Source: Litsea cubeba (Eukaryota > Streptophyta > Magnoliopsida > Laurales > Lauraceae). Taken from it: a stretch of 64,000 nucleotides of DNA. Under the pieces are notes generated by a model. The model saw only the letters and a list, made by a program, of their open reading frames with translations, had not been told where the DNA came from and did no database searches. Both the position numbers and the translations under genes were made by a program. Of this stretch, positions 33,779 to 44,616 are shown in pieces (position 1 is the stretch's first letter; every line of letters begins with the position of its first letter). The stretch spans positions 13,498,137 to 13,562,136 of the forward strand of contig CM022955.1 in assembly GCA_012931725.1 (NCBI GenBank). The letters are read 5' to 3'.

Positions 33779-34885
33779 CTCAGGATTCAAATCATTAACT
33801 TTCTCAATTGCATCCTCCACATTCCCACACTGCACGGCCTTTTTTACAGCCATACGATCTGTGATTGTGGCAAGATCAATATCTGCTGTTTACTGATAAG
33901 GAGAAAAGCTAGGTAAATCACACATGCCCCTAGCTCAGCTCCTAACCACCTTACACAGCCAAATAAAAAACATACCTTGCAAGCTTAGAAACTGGGCTTT
34001 TTTGTTCAGGTTATTATCATATGGGAGCATATAAAACCATATCATAAATCAGGAATTCTACCCTGCTAAAGTACACACACAACAACAACAAAAAGAAGAA
34101 GAAGACGACTATATTCGCTGACCCAGAAATGTTTTGAGGTTGAAAGTCACACAACTTGTAGAAAATTAAGGCAGAAGATAAGAGGAATAGGATACGTTCG
34201 GTGCCAGACTCCATTCGGAACTTCTCCGCGGCTTCCACATAACCCTCAGTGACAACAAAATTCATGACCAGTTTATTCATATCTTCTTTCCTGATCTTTA
34301 CATCATTTAGCCTTTTCTCCCACTCCTCCCTCGTAATCACCTTCTTCGACATAGACTGCATTTAACATTGAAAGCCCATCATCACTTTACAAGATTCACC
34401 CAAATCATCATATAACTCAAAACCTAAGCACATTAGCATATGAACAGGAAGAGTCTTGGAATGGGTGTTTGGGGGTGGAACTAAAGCAATCAATTTTTCT
34501 TCTTCTTCTTCTTCTTCTTTTTAAGAAGAAGAAGAAGAAGAAGAAGAAGAAAGTGTGATTCAGAAATCAGATTCATCAAAAACTAGAAGTGGTAAGAGAA
34601 GAAGATGAGAATTACCATGGTTTCAGTCAAGGCAAAGCGATCAATGGCGAACATATCATCCTTCAATGAAACCCAACTGTGGAAATAAATTCAATCAATC
34701 AGACAGATAGATTGAGAAATGAGAAGAGAAGAGAACTGAAAGGGGAAAAGAATAAAAAGTAAGAAAAAAAATGCAAGGAGGGAAGAATACAGAGGTTGGA
34801 AGAACAAAACCCTAGATATGGATTCTTCTTCCGAGATCCGATTTGTTGTTTTGATTTTGGAGAAACCCTAAGATTCCAAAACACC
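33779..34885 (-). pseudogene. Captured GID8-like (LisH/CTLH) gene 5' end
   Basis: The first coding exon 34196-34352 starts MSKKVITREEWEKRLNDVKI and gives NKLVMNFVVTEGYVEAAEKF (LisH domain). It splices through GT/AG into exon 33779-33885, DIDLATITDRMAVKKAV then GNVEDAIEKVNDLNPE (start of CTLH). The reading phase is kept (codon C|CA at the junction). A 5'-UTR exon with a GT donor lies near 34615-34670, and AAACCCTA-type leader sequence at 34805-34870, so the native transcript start may be included. GID8 is a scaffold of the GID/CTLH ubiquitin-ligase complex. The rest of the gene is absent. Confidence 0.87.
34497..34552. repeat. TTC/GAA microsatellite palindrome
   Basis: A run of TTC units is followed by TTTTTAA and then a run of GAA units, giving a perfect long inverted repeat of simple sequence. 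Located in the GID8-like 5' intron. Confidence 0.85.
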
Positions 34886-35589
34886 CGAGACGAGAGGAGG
34901 TGGAAATGAGAAATACGGTACCTTGAGAGGGCAGCCAGGAATCTCCTACAAATACACCCTTGAAATCATTTCACACAAACAGTTTTTTTTTTTTTTTCTC
35001 AAAACAAGTTTAACATATTGAGAATCTTCTCTTACCAGGACTCAATGCGACCATATCTTTAAAAAAAGAAAAGAAAAAAAAGAAAAGGGAAGTTTGAGGG
35101 GGAAATACCTGAGTTATGTAGGTCGCGGGAGTGATGCTGAGAGGGGTTTGGTGGAGGTCGCGGGAGAGATGCAGAGTAGAGATGGGCGTGCGCAGGGGAG
35201 AGACTTGCCAGGGGAGAGATGAGCGAGAAAATGAGAGAAAAGAAGAGTTGCAGGGGAGCGAGTGAGATACCGTGAGGGAGATTACAGATGGGTGATGGGG
35301 GGGTGGGTTCCGGATGATTACAGGGCTGTGAGAATGGGCTGTGAGAATAGGGCTGTGAGATTTCACCGGGCTAGAATAGGGCTGTGAGAAGAGTTCTGAT
35401 TTCACAAGGCGATGACGATGATGGGTTGGGATCGATGATGGACAGTGGGGATGGGATGCATCGGCGATCTCAACCGGTGACAGAGTGAGAGAGCGAGAGA
35501 GATTTAGGGGAGACGTTGACAGAGAGAGGTGCGCAGGGGAGGGATGAGATTGAGGGAGAATGAGCGAGAGAGAGGGATAAATTAGGTGG
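34886..35589. other. GA-rich CACTA interior, no gene recognised
   Basis: Purine-rich with repeated GGGCTGTGAGA (35320-35400) and GAGAGAG tracts. The long minus-strand open frame here (35010-35678) is low-complexity Ser/Pro/His and not credible as a gene. Confidence 0.4.
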
Positions 35590-35876
35590 GTTACACTTTT
35601 TACCGTCGGGTGACACTTATGGCCGCCGCTAAAAATAATTTGTAGCGACATCCAATACTTGACTGTCGGTAAAAACAAAAAATTTTGCCGCGAACTATTG
35701 GCGCCATTAGATCAATGTTTTTAGCGACGAACGATGCGAAGGCCGCCGGTAAAAGTAGCTTAAAAATTGTATTACAGCGATGTGTCAGATTGGCCGCCGC
35801 TATAAGTATATTATAGCGACTAATTTTATTGGCCGCCGCTATAAGTTCGCCGCTAAAAATACATTTTCTTGTAGTG
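35590..35876. repeat. CACTA right terminal and subterminal repeats
   Basis: Seven or more GGCCGCCGSTA-type units ending at TTTTCTTGTAGTG, mirrored to the left end. Confidence 0.85.
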
Positions 35877-35929
35877 GTCCGAATCATCCAAAAAATGCAA
35901 GATCCTTCAAAACAGCCATAAGAAGAGTA

Positions 35930-36760
35930 CACATGAAGTTTTGGGACTATTCGACATCATTTGGCCTAACTTTACTCTTCCAGCAGCTGAGCAGGAGCTC
36001 CTAGCGGCTGTGAAGCTGGAGACATTGATTCACAAAACAAAACACACAGTTGGCCTCAAAATGCCACTAGAAGGCTCTACATCAAATTCCAGGCCATTCC
36101 GACACCGTTTGGCCTAAAAAGCAAAATACCGCAACAAAGTCAGCTCTCCTAGCAGTGATAGCGTCAAAGACATCAGATCTTCAATCATAGCCTATGGATG
36201 GTCTTAAAATACTTCCAAGAAGCTCTATGTCAAATTTCAGGTTAAACTGACAACATTTGATCTAACATCAACCTTTAAACAACAAACCCAAACCTTTCGG
36301 CGGTGGAAACCACCAAGGCCATTTCTCATCAAACAAATCACATGGCTGGTCTCAAAATACTTCCAACAGGCTACATGTCAGGTTTCAGATCATCTCGACA
36401 ACATTTGACTAGACTTTAACCTCCCGAAAGCTAAATTAGGACCCCCGGCGGCGGAGGCTCTTGGGACCATGATTTCCAAATCAGAGAAATGGATCATCTT
36501 AAAATGACTCCAAGAGGCTCTCTGTCAAATTTTAGGTCAATCGAACATTGTTTGAATGTACATCAAAGCGTGGTGTCTTCCTCGTGACAAAATCAAGTCG
36601 ACTGGCGACAGGACTCCACATGGCTTCAAAACTCAAACGAAATCTTGTGGTTGGTCTTATTTATTAACAATGAAGCTTCACCTTAAGTTTCCGGTCATTC
36701 CAACATCGTTTGACCCAGTTTTAACTTTTGACGGCAAATCAGAACCTCTGTGCGACAAAG
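35930..36760 (+). repeat. Degenerate tandem repeats of about 148 bp in F
   Basis: A motif like TCAAATTTCAGGTCATTCCG then ACATCGTTTGACC recurs near 35942, 36095, 36238, 36385, 36533 and 36691. The copies are well diverged. They sit upstream of the TATA box at 37657, as U3 repeats would. Confidence 0.65.
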
Positions 36761-37656
36761 TCTTTGGCTTTCCCGGAAAATCAGAAACTTTTCTCTCTGA
36801 TTTGTACGGCTTCTCATCAAGTATTCTATAGGGAAATCATGCCAAAAATTATACATAATGCCAAAGAAATTGTCAAAGAAGGAAAAAGTGGAAAAAACCA
36901 GAAGACGGTGGAAAAACAGCGACCATGGAAATCCGGGTCGCTGGATTTTCGCCAAAAACCCATTTTTGGGTCCCTTTTCGCGTTTCAAGTTGTTTGGCCT
37001 CTGTGATTTTTCAAAAAATCTAATTTTTTGTGCACGAAATCCGTCGAGCTTTGACAACATCATGGATTCACCATCGAAATCATGGGTTCGTCATCAAACG
37101 CTTCGAAATCGCCAACCGGCACACAAAGAAAGCACACTTTCTGCCAGACCGATCGATAAATTAACAGGATAGATAGTACCGACCCACTTGTAACAATTAA
37201 TGTTTGAAGTTGCATGATCATCTGACAACAATCGGCATGAAAAATCCACCAGCGATCGAGGCTTCCTACGTCACGGGTAGAATTCCAAGAGACGAGGCAC
37301 GGCCCGTAACTCTTCAAGTACTTCGGTGGCCACTTAATGCAGTTAATGTCCCATTTCATGACAAATTAATGTGGTTGATTACTTATTATTGTGGACGGCC
37401 CAATCAAAAGCGAAGGAGTGGGAGTTACAAAGCAAACACAATTATGGCATTAAACCATGTAACTCCTCCCATAATGGAGTTTAAATGCAATTAAAGGCAC
37501 ATTATCTTCCAACGGCCAATCAAAACTCAAGAAAAAGGAGTTACAAAAGAAGTTACAAAAAAACATAAATGAAAATCTGTAACTCCTCACATCATGGAGC
37601 ATTAATGCGATTAATGCATTTAAAACCCATAAACTCCCCCATGGCCACCAAAAGCC

Positions 37657-37664
37657 TATAAAAG
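37657..37664 (+). promoter_or_regulatory. TATA box of LTR F
   Basis: GCCTATAAAAGTATGCC follows an AT-rich region with repeated TAACTCC...CATAATGGAG segments (37440-37630) and precedes a pyrimidine/CAA-rich leader. Confidence 0.6.
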
Positions 37665-38871
37665 TATGCCATTTCCACCATTCCAGGGACAGAAAAAAAC
37701 AACGTGCAAATCCTAGAAAAAACTCTACAACGTTGCTATGACGCTCCAATGACGATCTCTTCTCCATTGAAGAAGCTCCGCAGCGACCACCACTACAAGG
37801 TGATCAAAGTCCCTTGGGGGGCCACCCCCACAAGGCCCACTCCTTTCGTCTCCACGGCTTAGATGAGGCTTTTCAACCCATCTACTTAGATTTTTATTGG
37901 ATATAGGACCTCCTCTTGGTCCTTATTCTCTAAAAATCAGAGGTTCAAGCCGAGCCAAGAGAATCAAAGGCATCCCATGTTATCATCTAAAGGATGACAG
38001 AGAAGTCCAAGCATGACTTGCAACCGTCAATCTGAACAGTCCCCGCAATCTCCTATGAAGTTAGATTTCCCTTTCTCCCTTTTTATTGTATTTTCTATTT
38101 TTTAACAAGACATAAAAATCACAACTCTTGTCTTTTCTTTTTTATTAGAATTGTAAATCGCCTTTCACAGCAAATAAATAAAAATCGCCTTTCACCGCAT
38201 CAGAATTCAAATCATGTCTCTTTTCTTAACACATGTGTAATGAAAGTTGGGAAAAAGTTAATTTTCTTTTCTACTTGTGAAGGTGGATCCACGGACCACC
38301 GCTTGTTATTTTCAAGAAGAGTAAAAAATTTGGCATACCTGTACAAAAAGTTGATGTTTGCTTTGTCTCCAGTCATGAAAGGATTGGACCCTACGGATTC
38401 TCACATCCGCTGACCCCAGTAGTCCCACGAACGAACAAGCAAGCCGATCACCCACTTTCTCCATTTTCTCCTCTTCCCCCACTCCAGCTACTATTTCCAC
38501 TCCCTGGAAGGCTATAAATAGGAGTCCTAAGAGATCGATCATCATCACTACTTCACCCCAAACTCTGCAGAAAATCTGGCAACTTCTGAAGCAATGGAGA
38601 AACTCTATAAAACTCCCTCTAGCACCCTCAAACTTCAACACAAGGTATTAGACCTTTGTGAAGACACCCAATTGACATACCTTTGATTCATCCAAAACCA
38701 CTTAGTTTTCTGGGACTTTCTTTGCTTTCCTCACCTAAGGAGGGATGAAATCCTTGACCCAGTCGTGTTCATCATTCTGATCTGTCATACAATGGCCCTG
38801 GAGCGGCACAACCTTGGATTCTCTCCGTTGATACAAAAAACTAACAACTCCCCTAGAATTCACACTTCGTG
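37665..38871 (+). other. Non-coding part of F, second TATA-like site
   Basis: No coding sequence. A second good TATA (TATAAATA, 38513-38520) is followed by a leader-like stretch. Either F has two promoters or a further solo LTR is nested here whose ends I could not find. Confidence 0.4.
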
Positions 38872-39490
38872 TGTTGGGACAGTGGACCACCACAAACTCC
38901 ACATTGATATGATATTGTCCACTTTGGGCCTAAGCCCTCATGGATTTGTTCTTGGGTTATACCCAAAAGGCCTCATACCAATGGAGTACTTAGTCCAACT
39001 TATATGCCCATGATCTTTCCCAATTTTAGCCGATGTGGGACTTTGGTTGCACATCCCCCAACAATCCTCCCCCTCAAACAAAGGACCATATCTATCTCTT
39101 TGGATATTTTTACCGGGCCTCCCCTCAAACGATCATCCATCCGTCCGCTCCATCGAGAAGAGCCAACTCGAGAGCTTCACCACAGATCCACCAATCGCGA
39201 GTACTGCGCTTTCCTGCGCATCACTGGGCCCACCACCTTTTGTTTGGCAATCTGAGGATTCTCCGGGCTAAGTCTGGGCCTGGGCTCTGATACCACTAGT
39301 TGGGACAGTGGACCACCACAAACTCCACATTGATATGATATTGTCCACTTTGGGCCTAAGCCCTCATGGATTTGTTTCTTGGGTTATACCCAAAAGGCCT
39401 CATACCAATGGAGTACTTAGTCCAACTTATATGCCCATGATCTTTCCCAATTCTAGCCGATGTGGGACTTTGGTTGCACATCCCCCAACA
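38872..39490 (-). mobile_element. TRIM (terminal-repeat retrotransposon in miniature)
   Basis: 619 bp. LTRs are 38872-39063 (192 bp) and 39298-39490 (193 bp), differing by one substitution and one inserted T. TSD TCGTG lies at 38867-38871 and 39491-39495. Minus-strand PBS TGGTATCAGAGC at 39284-39295 and polypurine tract GAGGGGGAGGAT at 39064-39075. The 234-bp interior has no coding capacity. The interval between PBS and LTR matches copia-3 exactly. Confidence 0.95.
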
Positions 39491-39998
39491 TCGTGTTCCC
39501 GGAAAAATGAGTGATAGGCTACAAAGATTGCCTAAAGAACATTTAAACTCATTTACCTCCATACTCTGAGTCTAAAGCACTCAGAAAAAGCTTATTGAGG
39601 TGTTTTCCAATGACTTCAAAAGAAAAAAAGAAGAAGATAGAGGCCTGTAAATGACAGCCGGCCAACCTGCCTTTCTACAAACAGACCGCTGGCCTAGCCA
39701 AGCATTGCCAGACAGTCCCCTATGGGTTTTTTTTTTTTTTTGAAATCTTTTTCTATTTTCATATATTTTCGTTGGCATTCAATCTCCTAAGCCAAACAGG
39801 AGGGTTCTAAAACAGAGAGTGCATGTAAGCAACTTGCACACGGGAGGGGAGGAATGTAGAACCCACTTAAAATTAAAAACGATAAAAAAATGAAAGCGCA
39901 TTTCAGAATTCTTCCCATGCAAACTTGTTTCTTCTCATGTTTTCTCTGTATTCTTCAAATTGCAGCACTACCCACATTCGCATTTTTCGGGGGTGACA
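39491..39998 (+). other. Terminal part of F
   Basis: Non-coding, with a T18-type run near 39727, ending CGGGGGTGACA before TSD ATGTC. Confidence 0.5.
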
Positions 39999-40003
39999 AT
40001 GTC

Positions 40004-40600
40004 CTTTATGTCAATATTTGAACAAAGGAACCTCTTAGTGTTCTTTACTAATTTTAAGTCATTCAATATATCATCCACTTATTCTCAACACATTTAAAAG
40101 TAAATACATTTATCCAATTCATTGACTCTAAAATCATCAGGTATCGACACTTGGTCAAACTACTCATGCCACTGTTTAGAAGCATGTTTTAAGTCAAAGA
40201 GATCTAACATGTCTAAAAAAATTATATTATTGTTTAGGTGCAATAGATCATTCGGGTTGTTCCATATAGATCTCTTCATCTAAATATGCATTTAAGATGT
40301 AGTATTGACATCCATCTGCTGGATGACCATATTATGGATAGAAGCTAGGGCTATTCATACTTTGATGGTAGTAATTCCGGTTACTGGGGTGCAGGTATCA
40401 AAGAAATCAACTCCTTTGTTTCATTTGAATCCTTTGCAACTAATCTAGCCTTAAACTTTTCAATGGACCCATCAGTCCTTAGTTTCCTTTTGAATATCCA
40501 TTTACAACTCAGTCGTTATTTTTTTTTTCTGAAGGAAGATCAACGAGTTTCTGGCATGATTTGTAAGTATATATTAAATCTCACTAGTAAGGTCTTCTCT
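40004..40600 (-). pseudogene. Copia-C reverse transcriptase, N-terminal part
   Basis: Minus strand, in broken frames: CKWIFKRKLRTDGSIEKFKA then RLVAK, QMDVNT, KHASKQWHE, and near 40010 RFLCSNIDIKDI. The expected continuation (DMKD...) is found at 27403 on the other side of F. Multiple stops and a lost YVDD box. Confidence 0.8.
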
Positions 40601-41760
40601 CCAAAAGATGGCATCTGAAGATTTCACTGCTTCACTATAAGTAGTAGGAACATTCTCTAAATTATAGGTATAAAATTCAAGGTCAATGGTAGACTCCTTC
40701 CAAAGTCTTTTCTACATCATTGGAATTATCACTAGTTTCAGTTATTTTTTGTTTACAAGGATAAGCAGACTCAAAGAATATGGCACCTTTAGACTCAATA
40801 ATTAAATCTTAATCAACTCCATAGATTACTAGGAACCTATTGGCCTTGCTATGTACTACTTGTCCTATAAACACACTCTCTTATATTTTGGATCTAAGTT
40901 TAGTCCTTTAAGGACTGGATATAGCAACTTGAACTAAGCAGCCCCACACTTTACGCAATCCAAAGTTAGGGGACCTATTCTTCCGTAACTCATATGGTAT
41001 TGCATCAGTCTTTTTAAAGGGTATCCTATTTAGAAATGACAAGCTGAAAGAAGTGCTTCCCCCACAACTTCTTGAGTAGTCTAGAGTTATTTAACACTGA
41101 GTTCAAAATTTCAACCAAGGTTACTTTTTCCTCTCGGCTAGCTACACCATTTTCTTGTGGGGAGTAGGGAGCTATCACATCATGAATTTCTACGTTTTTA
41201 TATGTATCTATAAATTCATTGGACATGTATTCTCCTCCTTTTTTATATCTAAGGATCTTAATCTTCCAACCCAATTGATTTTCTACTTTTAGTCTATAAA
41301 AATTAAGTTTCTCGAGGGCCTTTGATTTATTTTTCAAGCAAGTAGACATGAAAATCTCGAATAGTCCTTTATAAAAATATTAAACTGCTTTTACCCCCTC
41401 TGGTTAAAATGCTATTTAATTCACAAATATCACTATCAATTAGTCCTAAAAGTTTAGAACTCGGGTTTTCTCACAAATTGGGACTAAACACGTACTTCAT
41501 AAGTCTTACGATCTAATTATGACCTAGAAACTAATCCCAAATCCATTATATTCTTTATAGATGAAAAATTCACATGATCTAATCTAGAATGCCACACATA
41601 AGAAGAGAGAATAATATAAGCTGAGATAGAAGCTTTCACATTACCCATGGGATTTACATTTAGCTTGAAAAGGACTTTAGAGAAATTCATTTTCCTACCA
41701 AAATAACAAACTTTATTTTAGGTACTAACAAATTTATCTGCTTCAAATACTAATTTAAAG
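40601..41760 (-). pseudogene. Copia-C integrase
   Basis: 41026-41349 reads KIKILRYKKGGEYMSNEF and APYSPQENGVASREE on the minus strand. The second catalytic Asp is replaced (LRYKKGG for LRSDRGG). Remaining parts are shredded by stops. Confidence 0.8.
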
Positions 41761-42037
41761 TCATTATTATTAAAACCGAACTAGAAACCAAAATCTTCCG
41801 TACATTGGACACATAACACTTCAGTCAAAGTCAATGACTTCCTGGAAGAGAGGTGTCAAATTAATTTGTCTTGACCAACAACGTTGGCCGCAGATGAGTA
41901 CTCATGTAGAGTTCTAGGCTATCTCCTACCTCCTCATCGGTGACGAATGCACTTCTGTCTCTACAAATAGGCCGGGTAACACCCGTGTCAATCCACCAAT
42001 CTCTAACAATGCTAATAAGTCTCACATCTGTTTCCAC

Positions 42038-42578
42038 TAGGGTGGCAAACGGGACGGTTCCGAATCGGAACCATAGCGGACCTGGACTCGGACCCGTTTT
42101 ATAGAACGATTCTGGTTCCAGATCTGATTTTTTACTCGGAACTTATTTCATTGGTTCCTAGCTAACCCGATTCCGACAGGAAAACCCAGATCCGGTTCCA
42201 GAACCGGGTCAACCTAGAGGACAGGGATCTATTTCCAAAATCGATACTAATTTCTTTTTATTCTTAAAATAAGCATATCATTCAACTTATAATAGTGCAT
42301 CAAGTCTACTACCTCCAATGTTATACATAAAAGTATCAAAAAAAAAGTTGATTTTGAAGTACAATTTGCAATATCAAGGGCGCATATGCTGGGTCCCGGA
42401 TCCATGGGTCGGAACCTGTATGGACCTGGAATTGGACCCGTTTATCAATCGCAACCTAAATCGGGTTCTGAACCCAGAACCGTTAATAAATCAGAACCTA
42501 AAATACGTTCCAGACTTGATTTTTTGAGGGTCGGAACTTCCGGGTAATCGAAGAATCGAATACCCTTTTGCAACCCTA
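42038..42578. mobile_element. hAT-type MITE
   Basis: 541 bp with imperfect terminal inverted repeats TAGGGTGGCAAACGGG and TAGGGTTGCAAAAGGG (right end, reverse complement). 8-bp TSD GTTTCCAC (42030-42037) / GTTTTCAC (42579-42586), one transition apart. It has no coding capacity and is rich in GGAACC/GGTTCC repeats. TSD length and TIR fit the hAT superfamily. It is inserted in the copia-C gag/protease region. Confidence 0.88.
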
Positions 42579-42586
42579 GTTTTCAC

Positions 42587-43400
42587 TGCCTGAAAATTCT
42601 TGTCGGTGAGGTTGGCTTGATCCTTAGGCCTATTTCCCTTTCTATGGCGGCATTCCTATACATCATGGCTCTTTTTTCTACAAACAAAGCATTTTACATC
42701 TCTTTTCTTGTTTATGTCTTTACGGTGGTTTTATTTTTATTTCTCTTTGCTAAGATGCATTGGCCTTAGGTATTTTCTGATTTCCCTTTGTCTTAGTTAG
42801 ATTGGTCTGAGTCACATGTTCATACTCATTACTCTTAGCATCTCGGTCTCTATGTTGTTCTTGGATCCGAAGGTTGATAAGTAGATCCTCCATTTTCATC
42901 TCCTTCTTTTCATACTTTAAGGAAATCCCACAATCTTTCCACAAAGGTGGAAGTTTGTGAATAGTACGTATTGCCAACTACAAATTGCTCAGGTATGTTC
43001 ATTACCTCGGTATAAACTTCATGGACTATTTTATGAAAATCTTTAACTTGTGCGATCACTAACTTTCCTTCATCCATTTGGAAATCCAAAAATTTCTCTA
43101 CTTCATACTTTCTGGTTTCCAAATATTTGTTATCACTAATTCCATTGTGGTCCTATCTATATTTTACAAATACACTATAGAAACAATTATCCAAACGATT
43201 AAGGATCTCATTCCTATAATCAAAATAATCTGATTATCATTGATCATTTTGATATGTATGAGTGGGCCCATATCCGAATGGTTCAAGACAGGTGGTGTTT
43301 AGCACATAGAGATTTTTTAGCGCCTTGAGGAGATATTTCGTTTTCATTTCACACATCATAAAATATTGGCCTTCAAAATTAAAAAACTTAGGATTCTCCT
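42587..43400 (-). pseudogene. Copia-C Gag
   Basis: Minus strand fragments: ETRKYEVEKFLDFQMDEGKL (42910-43122), then LPPLWKDCGISLKYEKKEMK and MEDLLINLRIQEQHR, as in copia Gag. A zinc knuckle CFVCRKKSHDV*EC near 42635-42690 holds an internal stop. Confidence 0.78.
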
Positions 43401-43460
43401 TAGTAATAACCATTTTAATTAATTAACAATTTAATCCTCAAAATCAGAATCTATCTAAAC

Positions 43461-44410
43461 TGTTGAAAATAATATGTTGAGATTATCAATAACTAAAGTA
43501 ATTTAATAACAAAATTAGAGAAAAGGAAAGAAGGGACCCAAGCAGCTGGCAACAGAAGCACGTCCCGAAGATGCTTTCTTTAGATAGATTTTGTCCCCAC
43601 AATTGTGCAGTGGACTCGTGGATGTCTGCCCCAAGATACAACAACTTCCAAATCAAATATCTCCACCATTCATGCACTCGAATGGATGAAGAACTCGAAC
43701 CTCAGTTAACCACTATTTGCCTACGTGCACGCATGAGGACTTCCCAGGTAGTCACCCATCCTAGTACTGCTCCCGCTCGAGCATGTTTAACTCTAGAGTT
43801 CTTACGGTTTCTGGGGTCGTAGGGTTTTTAAACGCATCACGTTGATTTAAGATGGAGTTTGACTTATAAGCCCAAGGTCAGGACTTGGATATTTTTGATG
43901 TGGTAGTGGTAGAGTCCCTTATATCCCAGGTGTTCTTTGGTGGGTGATGGGCACACCGGATTTTAACTGGATCTTCCACCTAAGCCCAAGCCCGCCGGAT
44001 CTCACAAAATCAAATAGGGAGGAAGAAAATAGAGAGCGAAAGAGAGGAGAGTAGTGTCATGTGTTATGTCGAGCCTTACCCGCATACCCTCTTATATAGA
44101 GGAGTCTCAATAATAACAATACTAAATGCACATTATAACTGTTAATAGCCGTTGATGGTAACGGTAAATATGACTAATGTTTATAATCATTTATAGCCGT
44201 TGGAGGTAACGGTAACATATCATTAATGAGAGTAGTTACGCTTTTTTCATAACTTTTCAACGACTAGTCTCGTAACTCCACAAGGGCTATAAGCCAAAGG
44301 GTCGGACCAGATGGGGAAAAGGGCCTGGACCTGGACTTGGACCTGATCAAGCCCAAAAACTAAACAAAAAGATAAAATCTCCTATGCTATAATGAATAAA
44401 ACCACCAATA
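43461..44410 (-). repeat. Copia-C 5' LTR with a Cassandra-like insertion
   Basis: Matches the 3' LTR at 25200-25876 over about 661 bp after removal of 43718-44006. The outer end reads CCAATA where the 3' LTR has CCAACA (a C-to-T change). Confidence 0.85.
43718..44006 (-). mobile_element. Cassandra-like solo LTR carrying a 5S rRNA-derived segment
   Basis: 289 bp, minus strand TGTGAGATCC...GTAGGCA. The segment 43725-43815 reads as the 3' half of plant 5S rRNA on the minus strand: AGAACTCTAGAGTTAAACAT, GCTCGAGCGGGAGCAGTACT, AGGATGGGTGACTACCTGGG, AAGTCCTCATG. Upstream it has GGAGTTTGACTTATAAGCCC-type sequence (opposite strand). Cassandra TRIMs are defined by 5S rDNA inside their LTRs. No clear TSD was found, so the ends are approximate. 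Confidence 0.78.
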
Positions 44411-44616
44411 GATACGTGATTGAGAGGACCAGTATCTTATACTTGGCCATAGTTGACTAATTGTAAGAAACTCCACTATTGTATTGATGTCCCTTACTCG
44501 ATAGGATATTGGCCAACCGAAAATGAGTACCGGCAATACAAACCAAGGGAATGATTACGTAGAGCTTAAGACGAAAATTACTTTTACAAGCACACTTGGT
44601 ATCTTTGGATACTAAG
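44411..44616 (+). other. Segment between copia-C and element D
   Basis: Non-coding, 206 bp; probably a continuation of LTR G. Its last 5 bases, CTAAG, are the left TSD of D. Confidence 0.4.

Larger units (their letters stand above)
27976..35876 (-). mobile_element. Pack-type CACTA transposon with captured host exons
   Basis: Ends are the perfect 13-bp inverted repeat CACTACAAGAAAA / TTTTCTTGTAGTG with a 3-bp TSD GTC (27973-27975, 35877-35879), the signature of En/Spm (CACTA) elements. Both subterminal regions are packed with GGCCGCCGGTAAA / GCCGCCGCTAAAA units, the kind of array bound by CACTA transposase. No TNP2 or TNPA-like coding sequence was found, so it is non-autonomous. Inside, on the minus strand, are GID8-like and pectin acetylesterase exons and decayed copia Pol. 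Strand is given for the captured exons. Confidence 0.94.
27404..39998 (+). repeat. Insertion F: very long LTR (about 4 kb) holding a CACTA element and a TRIM
   Basis: Starts TGTTGGCGTTCGAAG and ends CGGGGGTGACA, flanked by TSD ATGTC (27399-27403 and 39999-40003) in the copia-C RT. Without the CACTA (27976-35876) and TRIM (38872-39490) about 4.07 kb remain. That remainder has a TATA box at 37657, degenerate tandem repeats upstream of it and no gag or pol. A solo LTR of a large retrotransposon is the simplest reading. A second TATA-like site (38513) leaves open that another unresolved insertion is included. Confidence 0.7.
25200..44410 (-). mobile_element. Copia-C: old copia element split by a 12.6-kb insertion
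   Basis: The minus-strand order is 5' LTR (43461-44410), gag, protease, integrase, start of RT (40004-40600), then after insertion F the end of RT, RNase H (26480-27403), polypurine tract and 3' LTR (25200-25876). Insertion F carries a perfect TSD ATGTC, and the Pol reading resumes on the other side at the expected place. Flanks GATGT and GATAC may be a decayed TSD. LTRs are strongly diverged and the frames are full of stops, so the element is old. Confidence 0.82.

Noticed and set aside
35010..35678. 222-codon minus-strand frame in the CACTA right part
   Set aside because: Ser/Pro/His low-complexity translation of a GA-rich tract running into the subterminal repeats.
38213..38218. ATGTC at 38214-38218 as the right TSD of insertion F
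   Set aside because: The base before it does not give a CA terminus and the flanking sequence is not copia RT. ATGTC at 39999-40003 follows a CA end, and copia-C Pol reading resumes there.
43725..43840. Functional 5S rRNA gene
   Set aside because: Only the 3' half is well conserved, it is flanked by LTR-like sequence and the 5' half is degraded.
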